From contig JAACJO010000001.1 in assembly GCA_013368445.1 (NCBI GenBank), positions 868,001 to 932,000 on the forward strand: 64,000 nucleotides of DNA. The letters run 5' to 3'. A program made the translations under genes and the position numbers. The DNA comes from Leucocoprinus leucothites (lineage: Eukaryota; Basidiomycota; Agaricomycetes; Agaricales; Agaricaceae). The notes beneath the pieces were generated by a model. The model did no database searches. It was not told the origin of the DNA and was given only the letters and a program-made list of their open reading frames with translations. Below, piece after piece: positions 24,090 to 35,421 of the stretch (positions are counted from its first letter, which is position 1; every line of letters begins with the position of its first letter).

Positions 24090-24511
24090 ATTCTGTGTGT
24101 GGGCGCTGAAGGCAAGGGGACTCGGTAACCGGTACTTGGCTCATTACCGGCCAGGTTACCAATATAGAGCAGGAGTTGATTGGGAAGCCGAGCTCAGAGC
24201 GGTGTTTGAATTTGTCATTTCGGAGCTTGAATCTCGCCGGCACGTCACTGTTTGGATCCTTGCTTGACTGCTTCGGTGCCGATACTCAACTGTAACCACA
24301 TCCTCCCCGACATCTATCCCTTCCTTTCCGCATTCAAAGCTTTTCTAAAACACCCTTGACTCAATTTTAAACTTTTTTCATTCCGACCTTCTTTTTATTC
24401 GCTTTTCTTTCATTTTTCCCGTTTGATTATTTCGTTTTCAAGTGAGTTTTATTCGAAAGGGGATCTTACTCACCTTCCCGCTTACCAAGGCCTTACACAC
24501 TAGTTATCGAC
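24090..24511. other. Divergent promoter region
   Basis: About 420 bp between the hydrolase (minus) and the Barentsz-like gene (plus). The right-hand 200 bp are T/C-rich and contain GTGAGT at 24443 followed by several AG sites, so a 5'-UTR intron is possible. Confidence 0.5.
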
Positions 24512-27024
24512 ATGGCTGCCCCCATATCCTCGTCCTCGGTCCCTCGGTCCACCAGCCCTAACACCCCCCAAAAGCACGCACTACCAGGCCCAAGAAGTCG
24601 AGAGCTATGAGGCGGAGAGGGCGCGCGAGAACTGGTATTGAGAGTGACGATGAGATAGAGCGGGCACTTTCCACCGACTCAGAATCCGATTCAGATGGGT
24701 CCTTGTCGCCCGACTCTGCCACTGACTCGGAACCGGGCTCGGAATCCGAAGACGACCTGCCTGACCGTCAGACTAACGCCCATACCCCGAACACGAGTCA
24801 CAGTTCTGGTGCACTGGAAAAAGAAGGTGCTGTAAATGAGAAATCCACAGCTTTCTTTTCGGCATCTGGAGACTGGTCAGAAATGGTTGCGGACGAGAAT
24901 ACGAATGGTGCTGCGGATTTGCCTGTAATCGAATTTTCGGATTTCAAGGCGAATATCACGTCTGCTCCTCAAACCTCCCGCAAGAAAGGCAAGAAGGCAA
25001 GCAAGAAAAAGCCCACAGTCACTGCCAGAAATCCATCCCCCTCCGCTCTTCCCGACTTCCCTCCTACACCAGAGCCCGTAAATGACAATGTCCCAGAAGA
25101 CGCTGATCAAGCCCCTCCGCAATTCAAGGATCCATCTCAACGCCCATCTTCTCAAACTAAGCGTCCCGTAGGTCAAAGCGCCCGCCAAGCGTATCAGCAA
25201 AAGCTCGAAAGCGATCCTTCTTTTGTTCCCAAAGTGGGTGGCTTTTGGGGGCATGATGATCGCTTGATGGATAAAGACTTACGGAGCCTAAGTGGGTGGT
25301 GGAGAGGCAAATGGCAGGGCCGTGGCAGAGGCAGAGGTGGCTTTGCACCCAGTCCTAGACGACAAGGACCACATGTTGGCGAAGAGAACAAGGAAGAAAT
25401 TACCGATCTTCCCCCAATTGAGCGACCCTGGACACATGATGGCTTCGAGGAGATGAAGCGAAAGGAAGAGCGGCGCTCAGAGGCACGCCCAGAAAACCAA
25501 GCTCAGCGCCAGGCGAATTCATCAGTTCGTGGTGTAGCTCGTGGCCGAGGTGGCACACCTGCCACCCGTGGAGGCCGTGGCGGCTCATCCCGTGGCGGAT
25601 TTGTCAACTCAGGAAATCGTGCCGCTGCTGCGGTCAAACCTGGTCGTGTCTGGTACGCTATGAAGCCCGAACACATGTGGACTAAACAGAGCGAGAACTT
25701 TCTTTTCTTCGAACCTAAACACCGAGGTTCAGGTGCATCCTACCGAGTTCACCTACCAGGCTCACAAAGTCAGGTGCTCCGCCCATTACCTACGGATCAG
25801 CCACTCGGAGCTTCCAATCATGTTGCAACAGGTACAGCTAGTGTAGTTGGCTCAGACGTTGGCGACACGCCCATTATCGTTAACCTTCCCAAGCGCGAAG
25901 AAGACGAATTGCCAACGGCTGTAGACGAAGCCACCCTAGACGACGTCTTTAAAGTCAGGCCCCGCCTCGTCAACGTGGAACCTATCCCTCTTCCAGAACC
26001 ATCGAATACGAAATCTTCGCCTCCTACGGAAGGGCCGAGCCACCACTCTCAGTCGTCTTCCTCTGCTGGAGACCCTGGCTCCGATGTTCGGTCTCAGCTC
26101 GAACAGCTCACGCCAGATGCTTCTGTAAGCGATCCTAGCAGACTGGCCCAAACCGAAAAGGCTGTGCTTCGCAGTCCAGTAGTGGAGGCGCCTACTGACG
26201 AGGTTACCAAATCTCCTGTTCCCGAAACCGCTCCCCGACGCCCTTCGCTTCCTCCCATCCAAACAGTTTACAGCCCACCGCCTGCCCAACCTTCCCCTGC
26301 TTATCCTTCTTCCTACGCGTACCCAACACTCCCTCCTGGCATTGCTTTGAATCAGCATGGAGTTCCTTATGAAATGACGACTGGTCGTCCTGTCTATATT
26401 CCCACTGCCCCACCCCCTATGTACAACCCTCGGCCGGTCATGCATTCACACCTCCCCCAACATAGTTTATCCTATATTTCGCCACCGCACATGCACCCAT
26501 CCTCCACAATGTCTCCAGATTTCTCTGCTCAACCCCCTACACACTCCCACACACCTTCGGCCAATGGTTTCATTGATCCGGCGACTGGCGTCCCGATATT
26601 TTCTCTCCCGAGGTCATCACGTGTGGAGATACGGGCACCTGGTGAGGCTACTGCCAAAAATAATCCAAACGGCAGCGTGAAACCATCGTCATTCACTTCT
26701 CCAAATGGCCAAAGCTCTAGTCATCTCCGTGTTTCGTCCAACCCGTATGCCCCCTCTCCTCATTCTGGTGCAGAATATGGATATAATTCGTACAGCTCGT
26801 CCTCCGATGTGAGCACCTTGCCCTCGTATACATCTCTACCAGATGCAGGTGCTTCTTCTGAAGCAAGCGCAAATACTGCCCAACCGATGATGCATTACCC
26901 GGCGTACCAGCAATACTACTATCCAGACCCAACTTATGGATACCCACAGTACATGGATGCATCACAGGCTGGGCAATATGAAATGTACCCACCCATGGAG
27001 GCTCACGGAACTAGCTATTACTAG
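24512..27024 (+). CDS. Barentsz/CASC3-like protein with Btz domain (about 820 aa)
   Basis: The main reading frame runs 24607-27024 without a stop. Its conserved arginine-rich start (KKSRAMRRRGRAR) extends upstream of the ATG at 24607, so translation probably begins at 24512. The frame is joined either by a 41-bp intron (24547..24587, weak donor, internal CTAAC) or disrupted by a one-base lesion in the C6A4 run at 24564-24573. With the intron the product is 823 aa. The Btz (CASC3/MLN51) domain lies around residues 200-250: YQQKLESDPSFVPKVGGFWG, HDDR, and GWWRGKWQGRGRGRGG. RGG-type repeats follow, then a long Pro/Ser/Tyr-rich tail. In animals this protein clamps eIF4A3 in the exon junction complex, acting in mRNA localisation and decay. 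Fungal role inferred. Confidence 0.82.
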
Positions 27025-27710
27025 GTGCCTGCGGTGCTTCACTCCTGATCTTCTTTCACAATCCTTTCTTTCCCACGACTCTTTTCTTTTTCGCATTGTT
27101 GTTTTGACAGGTGCTCCCCAATTTTTCTCCATTCTTGGCTTATTACGATGATGATGATTGACACGACTTCCCTTGCGACTTTTCGTCCTCCTGTTTTGGA
27201 CTTCTCCTTTTTCTTCCTACTTTACAGAGACCCGACACATCCATCAATTCGCTTTTTGCTTTTACGCGCACTCACCCGTTCACACACGCATTTGCATCAA
27301 CCTCTCAGTTTCCTCAGTAATCATTACATTCTCCATCCTGGGTTTCTTTTTTCATATCTCCCATCGCTGTCTCTCCGGTTGTTTGATTACAATAACCATG
27401 GTACATACTCAATAGTTCTATAGGTAAAATTGTCTTGTAGTATGCTCCGTATTCCTTTGCTTCTTGAAGTACGCTGTGACTGTTGTCTTAGTGTCCTCGT
27501 TCGACCCGTATCTTGGTTCATTTCGTTTTCGAGTTTCTTCGTACAACTTGTCACTTCTGCAGTTCATATATACTTGCTTTCCCCATTCTTTTCTTGAGAT
27601 ACTCTCCAAGCTTAAAGCCAGATTAAGACCCCTGATAACCGACCGCAAATCACGCTCGGCATGCATTTATTGCTATGTAAATATACTGCGGCTAACTACG
27701 AGACCTTAAC
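27025..27710. other. Convergent 3' region
   Basis: About 690 bp between the Barentsz-like gene and the first sedolisin gene, both ending here. T-rich sequence consistent with two 3' UTRs. Open frames of 80-90 codons here have no coding character. Confidence 0.5.
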
Positions 27711-30290
27711 TCAATGCCCCCTTTTCGTCACGAATTCCAAAAGCTTTCCGAAATTGGGAGTTCCAAGCCAGTGACTAGAAAATGTGTCAGAACCGTACTT
27801 GTCCTTGGATTTAATAAAGCACATACCAGGATCCCAACCTTCCGTGACCTGAGGGTCTCTTCAGTTAGCCATGATTCCGAGTCAGCAATATTGAGTACTC
27901 ACGTTGAATCCAGTGGTACCACATCCAGAATTGTGGCCAACAGTGATATCATTGAACGCTTCTGGGATAGAGTACAATAGGGGGTTCAAGAAACCGAGGG
28001 GAGGGAGACCCTTGGAGAGACGGGCGTCGTTGAGAAGGGCCACGAAGCCAGTGAAAGCGGGGGAGGAAGCAGAAGTTCCACCAATCAGGACAGGCCTGCC
28101 GCTGAGCCAGATACGGTAGCGGTCTGATAGCGCTGAGACGTCTGGGTGAGCCTGTGCAAAGCATGAGCATGTAGAGTATATGGAGTCCGGGGCGGTAGAC
28201 ATACCCTTCCCTTCCTATAGTAGATTGATTAGCACACTGAGTAGGCAAGACAGTGAACGCGGTCAACGTACGGGTTGAATAAGCCAGCGTAAGTTCCTTT
28301 GGGCAAAGCATTCAGATATTTAGTGACAACTTTGTCCTGGTATTTAGGGCGAGCAAACTTTGGTGGCACTGAATCAGGCACGCGGGGCTTGAAAGAAGTA
28401 GAGGTTACTCACGTAGTCGCTGAAACCACCTCCAGAGAAGAAGCGAGAGACTGCAACCTCGGGAATGAAAGCGGTACCACCGACAGAGGTGACGCTAATG
28501 TGATAATGATTAGATACTTGCACAAAAATTGCAGCCGGAATTTCTTACAAGGGACAGCTATAGAACCAGGTTTATTAATACCCTGAGAGCATCCGTAGAT
28601 CATGCAAAACACTCACGTAGCAGGGAAACCAGGAATGAATCTGGTAGTGTTTTTGCCATCATTGGTGAAACACTGCTGAGTCTCCGGGTTGGGATCGTTG
28701 TCACCAACGCCTCCATCACCCGATGAGAACATTAGCGAGACACCTCGAGCACCTAGAATGACTCGAATGAATACCTTACATGACATCAAACAGTGAAATG
28801 GCCTACCAAGCTGAGCGAAGCCGTTGCAAGCTCTTTTAGCATAACTTTCCGGCACTAGAGTAATATTGTTAAGCATGATTAGGTTATAGAACTGGCTGTG
28901 CACAATATACCTGTCTGCTCATCATCACCGTAGCTCGTCGAGATGGCCAAAGGAGGGTTGGGGTGAGAAAACACAAAGTCCAGCCAGTCCTGGTAAGGCC
29001 TAGAAGAATACAACCTTAGTCACTGGGCACTTATTATAGATGGAAAACATACTCGTTGGTGTCCGTCGGAGTATTGACGTCCGGCTTGAAAGGTGGTCGC
29101 CCAGCCGTTGAGTAGAACGTCGCCTAAGATAGCTCATGTGAGAACCATGGAAACATCAATTAGATTCGGATTACGAACAGGAACCGGATGAGAAACTCCA
29201 AAAGCAAATTGTACATCCAAACCAGCTTCAGCGCCAGCAGCGTCCAAGGACTGGTTGTTGATTCCACCTGAGGCGATGATGTCATGAGTTGATATTTAAC
29301 TATGTCAGATTGGGACTACACTGACCAGCGACGGAGATAAAAGTAAAGTTTGACCCCACAGCATCAGGACGTTGTTCAGCAAAGAAAGTCTGTAGGTCTT
29401 GAAGGTTGGCCTGTGTATATGGATTCTCAGGGGGTCATTTATGATCATACTCGGTAAGGAGCCATACATTTTCTTCCAAGTAGCCGGTGATACCGACAGA
29501 ACCCTTGCCTTGACCCACGAATTCGGTCGCGTTGTACAGTTGTTTAAGGCAATTAACAGTGACGGTAGCGTTGCAAGAAGGATCAACCGAAATTCCGTTG
29601 CCAATGTCAATGGTCGTAGTAGACATCTTGAGTTCGGGAGCATCATCAACTGATATGATGGTTGATTTAGATCCCTTGAATCTACCAAACATAGTCGTGG
29701 GTTGAACAACATCCACATGCGCGTGGACAAAGTCGGGTAAGCTGTAGCTCGTCGTCCTGACGAGGAAGTCACCACTTTGAAGATGCTTCCAAACGAAGTA
29801 TGTCTGTTGAATTACACGGGAGATGAAATTAGCTTAGCTGTGTACGAAACACCCACGGGATAAACTTAGTGCTTACCGTATTGAGCATTTCCTCAGCCAG
29901 CGCGACTGGAACGCGTAGTTTCACCCAATCCTTTGCAGGCGAGCGCTCGACATCCTCTCCTTTGAACCCAAACGAAGCCAACCATTTGTCAACAGAGGAA
30001 ATGCTCTCGTCGTGAGGAGCTACCAAAGCCTCGACCTCTTCTTTGGACAAATGTTGTCCATAGCGTTCATGGTATGGGTCGCTGACCTCATAGAGGTGCT
30101 GCTCCAAGAGCCCGAAGTTTGGTTGGGGCAAGCCAATCCGAAGATTGATGTTGTGATCAGGAGGTGGAATACCGTGCTTGACCCACCCGCGAGGCGAGGA
30201 GACCGTCTCTTTGAGCTTGTAGTGGCAGTCGGGATCCTTTGCTAGAACGCCGCCTGCAATGACCAACGCAACGGTGAGGAATGGCCGCAT
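27711..30290 (-). CDS. Sedolisin (S53) peptidase A, tripeptidyl-peptidase-like, with disrupted C-terminal end (587 aa as read)
   Basis: Model: complement(join(27728..27774,27827..27848,27903..28151,28205..28214,28272..28357,28413..28494,28617..28752,28807..28854,28911..28999,29053..29123,29179..29267,29326..29410,29468..29803,29877..30290)). Signal peptide ([17 protein letters not shown]), then a pro-kumamolisin propeptide ([20 protein letters not shown]). The catalytic triad is intact: E292 and D296 in [10 protein letters not shown] and S509 in GGTSASSP. The Ca-site region ([10 protein letters not shown]) is present. In the last exon one base appears missing near 27763, so the conserved VTGLGTPNF is read as VTGLELPIS and terminates at 27728. 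One base more would carry the frame to a TGA at 27711. Sedolisins release tripeptides at acid pH after secretion and autoactivation. Exon 28205-28214 is 10 nt. Confidence 0.87.
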
Positions 30291-31925
30291 GGTAACTGAG
30301 ATACCGCTTCTTCTTCATACTGCCCGGTCTTTATAGTCTACGGACTCTCGGCATACGCTCTCACGTCGGATATAGTTAGCAGACCCGTCTCGAACGAAGA
30401 TCACATCGCGCTCAACAGAAAGAAGTGACGAGGTCATTTGACCGGAGAAGTCGACGGCCGGCTGGGGTTCAAACGTTCATATCTATGGGAGGGAAGCCTC
30501 CATATTGTCGCGATCCGTGCAGCGTGACTAGGCGTTGCAATAATCGTCAAGAAAGAGTACAAAACAACAGTATCACTGGGGTAACAACACATTCTCGTAG
30601 TTACTCACCCTGGCCTTTGCGTGGTGAAGGACTATTTTTATCATTAATTTCAGCCAATTGGCAGATATCAAACCATGGGTGCCATATGTCGCCGTTCTAC
30701 CGAGAAGGAAAAGGGCATGGGGGTGGGTAAAAAGAAGCTGATCTCTGCAGAGGTCGATCGAGCTTGGCCCATGACTTAATTGATCATCAACAAGCTCCTA
30801 TCTAGGTTTGGTAATTCTTGTCGTCTACTGAAAAATGCCGATATCAACACCACTTGCTCAACTAATGTCCACGCGATGTGGACTGGCTCTCGCGTTGACC
30901 GGAATCTATCAGAATACTGTAACCTCGACATCAGACCTCAAGCTTTCAAGCCACTTCCAACGGTTCAATATCAATGTCAGGTAGGCCCAAGTTCCAGTCA
31001 AACTCCACGCCAAATCACAGGAGACACGGGAAACTGAATTGGCGTCAATTGGCGTCAATTGTGAGTATCAAGATGCCATGTGGTACTATGTACATCCCGT
31101 GGATGCCGAATTTCAGTAAATCTAAGCCCGAGTGATGGGATCGACCTTCTTAATTGACTCCCACCACGGACTGTTACCAATATCACCACTGTATCACTCA
31201 AACTTCTGGATCGCGTGCCGACGTTCAACATCTATCAAACGAGGGTCGGACAAAAGCCAGTCGCATGATCCCCATCGTCTGAGGCATTGACTCGAGCCCA
31301 AAAATCGCTAGAGTAACATGCAATGCACTCACCGTCACGAGTCTATTGCCCAAACTTTAAAAATTATAATGATGCTCGTGCTAGTTTCGAGCGGCCTTTT
31401 GTGAAACGGTGAAAGGGAACGAACGGTTGCTCCGAGGGGTCGGATCAAACAGTCTGTGCATGGACTACAGCCTTGAAGGCGAAAACAACTTTCGACAAAC
31501 CTACCAACTCTATATATACTCATACCAGGGGTACTGGCGTTGCCGTCAAACTCAGCCCAAAGTATGGAACGAGTAAACAATATTGAGATATGGTGGAAAA
31601 TCATCCAGACTAGTCTCCTCAGAGGTTGCCGTCCTTAGTAAAATAGAGCCTGAAAAGTCACGACAGACGCTTGAGGAAGTCGTGAATTCTTAAATATGAT
31701 CAAAGATGGACCGGTCCGAGTGAGCACTAGGAGGCTTTGCTTAGGAAAGGGTCCCTCGAACTGGACCATTCTCTTGTCAGAGTTGATCTGGGTACTCGCA
31801 AATGATATATGAACGACACTAGGAGAACAACAGGCATTCAGTACTCAACGGACACAGTAGCTTGCAGTAAGTATCGGGTATAATAGACTCAGTCAAAGCG
31901 GAACTGCTCGCGGATCAACTTGTGC
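30291..31925. other. Spacer between the two sedolisin genes
   Basis: About 1.6 kb. It holds the promoter of sedolisin A and the 3' UTR of sedolisin B. A perfect 10-bp direct duplication (GGCGTCAATT twice) lies at 31041-31060, and a TATATATA string at about 31511. No intact or decayed gene could be recognised. Confidence 0.5.
30330..30335 (-). promoter_or_regulatory. TATA box of sedolisin A
   Basis: Minus-strand TATAAA (followed by G) about 40 bp upstream of the ATG at 30290, the only clear TATA element nearby. Confidence 0.4.
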
Positions 31926-34406
31926 TCATTCAGTACCGTTGTATGTGGCAGGTGGAAGGAGATTCCTGAGCTTCTCGAAATCAGGGGTTCCAAAGCCGGT
32001 AACAGGATCCCATCCCTCAGTGGCCTAGATAAAATTTAGATTTGCGTTAGTGAAAGCAATCACCAAACGAACATCATCTCGAAAAACTCACATCAAAGCC
32101 TCTAGTACCGCATCCAGGGTTGTTTCCAGACGTGATATCGTTGAAGCCGCCCATACCTTGACTGTACAGCCAAGGGTTCAAAAAGCCAAGAGTGTTTTGG
32201 CCCTTGGACAAACGGACGTCGTTCAACAAAGCAACCACTGCAGCAAAAGTCGGGGCAGAGGCGGAAGTGCCTGCGATCGATACGGGTGCACCCTCCAGAT
32301 AGATACGGAATCGCCTGCCCATAGCGGCTACATCGGGGAATGCCTGTTGTGATTCAATTGAGTCTTAGTTTGCAGTAGATGAAAGATACGCGTTACCCGT
32401 CCGTTGCTAGTAGGGAATTCAAGTCAGAATAGAACACAAATTGCTGAGTAATTCCGATGACTGGCTTACGGGTTGTAAAGTCCTTCGTATGTGCCCTCGG
32501 GGAGGTTACCGAGGTACTCCTGAACGACAGCGTTCTGGTATTTAGGCCTCGGGAACTGTCAATCAGAATATACTTATGAGCATTCATTGCCTGACGAAAT
32601 GTGCTGGAGGCTAACGTAGTCACTGAAGCCTCCACCAGAGAAAGCTACCGCCACTTCAGGGACGTATTCTGTGCCTCCCACCGCTGTGGAGCTGCAGGAC
32701 GAGTGTTAGATATAAAGAAATGGTTGCGTCCGCATAAGACATACAAAGGACAACTAGAAGGGACACGTTAAGCTGAAGTTTGAGGTAATAAGACAATGAG
32801 CTTGTCACATACCTCGCAGGGAAGGTAGGCATGAAACGAGTGTTATTATGACCATCATTTGTGAGACATGTGTTACTAGCAGGGTCTTCATTGCCATCGC
32901 CAACGCCAAAGTCTCCGGAAGAGAACAGCATAGATACACCACGGGCACCTAACGATATTTGAGACCTAGCCGTTGGTGATTTTAATTGAAAATGATTTAC
33001 CAAGTTGAGCAATGCCCTGGCAGACACGGTTCGCATAAGATTCAGGGACTGTTTTGATCAGGATTTCGCGTTTGCACTCTAGCTAACTTCCAAAAATCAC
33101 GTACCCGTCTGTTCTGCTTCACCGTAGCTAGTGGAGATTGTCTGCGGAAGGTTATCCGCTGCTAGAACAGCATCCAGCCACTACGAATCACGATGTTACC
33201 CGAGGACTAGTTTGGTTTAAGGCTGCTTACGTTCTGGTAGGGTTCTGTCGAGGCTTTTAGCTTGACATATCTCAATAGAAATGATTACAACGCACCGTTT
33301 GTGTTTGTAGGGGTGCGGTTATCGGGCTTGAAGGGAGGTTCGCCTGCGGTGGTCCATGCAACACGACCAGTAGGCCAGGTCAGGCCAAATGCGAACTGGG
33401 CGTCAAGATTGGCTTCGCTTCCAGCCAGTGAGCTGTTCTGGTCGTTTTTACCACCTAATACCGTTTACATGAGGCTCAACGTTGCCAAGAGTTGATCAAG
33501 GGTGCATACCATTGACGGTGATGAGTTTGTATTTGCTACCGGCAGCCTCTGGCCTTTGTTCCTTGTAAAAGAGCTGCAAGTCCTGGTTGTTGATATACTC
33601 TTCAAGATAGGAGCTTATCCCGATCGCGTTCTTCTCGGGAACTCGGGGCTTGTAGTTGTCGAAGTTGTAGAGGTCTCGCAAGCAATTAACCGTGATGGTT
33701 TTGTTGCAAGAGGGATTCACATCATCGGAACCGTCGCCCTTCTGTCCAAAGACCTTGGCAAAATCGTCCTCGAAAAATGAGGTGGTCTTCATCCGGTTCC
33801 AACGGGCAAAGAGAGTTGTAGGTTGGACGAGTTCGACGTGGCCATGCAAGTGGTCAGGGAGATGGTATTCGGTCGTACGAACGAGATGGTCGTCGGTGTC
33901 CTCATATTTCCAGACATGGTATTTCTGAGTTGCCGGATTTAGGCCTCGTAGTATGACAAGAACGGAAAGGCACTTACCGTGTTGAGCATCTTCTCTGCAA
34001 CACTGATCGGGACCTTAACGACAACCCAGTCCTTGGCAGAAGAGCGGCTGAAATCATCTTCTCCTAGGCCGAAAGACGCCAACCATTCATCGACGAGGTC
34101 AAGGCTTTCTTCCTTCGGGGTAACGAGCGCCTCGACTTCAGCCTTGGAGAGGTGTTGACCATAGCGCGAGTGGAAAGGGTCGCTAATTTCATAGAGATGG
34201 CGTTCCAATTCGGCAAAGTTGGACTGAGGGAGGCCGATACGGAGGTGGATGACGTGCTCAGCCGGAGCTGCAGCGACTTTGGACCATCCACGAGGGACGG
34301 TGATACTTTCCTTGAGGCGGTAGTTATAAGAAACCTCAGGGCGAGGAAGAGCCAAAGCGCCTGAGGCGAATGCAAGGGCTAGAAGACAGTGATTGAAGAG
34401 TTTCAT
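31926..34406 (-). CDS. Sedolisin (S53) peptidase B, tripeptidyl-peptidase-like (599 aa)
   Basis: Model: complement(join(31926..32024,32092..32343,32397..32406,32470..32555,32616..32691,32813..32948,33001..33048,33105..33180,33231..33244,33296..33454,33510..33924,33978..34406)). Twelve exons including micro-exons of 10 and 14 nt. Signal peptide ([19 protein letters not shown]) and pro-kumamolisin propeptide ([20 protein letters not shown]). Triad: E295 and D299 in [11 protein letters not shown]510 in AGTSASAP. The SSGDFGVGD oxyanion-region motif and the intact [15 protein letters not shown] tail are present. Clearly a tandem paralogue of sedolisin A: same strand, same domain order and mostly shared intron positions, but with its C-terminus intact. 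Expected to be a secreted acid peptidase releasing tripeptides. NGT, NKT and NRT sites suggest glycosylation. Confidence 0.92.
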
Positions 34407-35421
34407 GGTAAAGAGGGGATCAGCGACAGAGTCTCGCTGAGGACGGGCTCGGGGTCAAGGTGGTGGTTGCTAAATAAGCTGATGTGGTGGCATCGGTGTG
34501 TCTGTGCAGGCAGGGTTGTCATACAGATTGGAGCCTCCCTTTTGAGGTTAGGCCGAGTACTACGTCAAATTTGATCTTCATCGTGTTCATTAGAACCATT
34601 TGATATAATGTTGCAAGAGCCTACAGTGGCCACACTTGACCTCATCTGTGAGCACCAGGAACGGGAAGATGTATAGCTTTGGACAAATTATGAGCTGTAA
34701 GCCTCCAGTAGAAAAGTATTGATACTGGTCAGATTGTAATGATGGTTGGACTAGCTCTAATTATATCAGCCAGTCGAAATGGGGATATGTCGCAATCCAA
34801 TTCAAACGACACTTAGGATCTATATGTATGTAACAACATGTATTATTTCGGAATCTGCATCACTTTTCATATAGGCGACCATCCGTCTATACCTTCCCAG
34901 AATCCCAGAATAGCCTCGAGCTTGGAGTATTCATCTGAAAGTCTTGGCAAATATTTAAGGCTAGAAGAGTATGTGACGACCGGTCTTGGCTTCCGAAAAC
35001 CAGAGCTGCATGCCGTTCAAAACGCCTCTCGGAGCAGATGCATACTGCAAGTGCGGCCGAGACAAGGGCTGTTGAAACAAACACAAAGTCGTTCGTGAGG
35101 CCATGAGGCAGCGAGAACCGAATACTGCATATTAGTGGTAGCCAATCGTCCACTTTGCAAGCGAGCAGCCTGGGGGAGCATGCATTACCATGGCCGGTGC
35201 AGCGCCAAGATAAACCATCTACACGAATTGAACGTGAGTAGTGCGGCGGCATTAAGTGGTGGCGGCTGGTCGCCTTGCGTCCTCAATGTGATAAATAATG
35301 ACTCTAACGCCGCGTCGTGGCGTAGCATTCGGTCTTTCGGTACTTGTTTGGCTGTATTAGGCAACAGCTTCTCAAACTGAGATCAGAAAAATTGGATATG
35401 CGCGCAGGCGTCTATAACACG
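34407..35421. other. Divergent intergenic region
   Basis: About 1.0 kb between sedolisin B (minus) and the eIF3m gene (plus). It must contain both promoters. No repeat or further gene recognised. Confidence 0.5.

Noticed and set aside
31335..31604. 89-codon minus-strand frame between the sedolisins
   Set aside because: No recognisable domain, no splice continuity and composition like the surrounding non-coding DNA.
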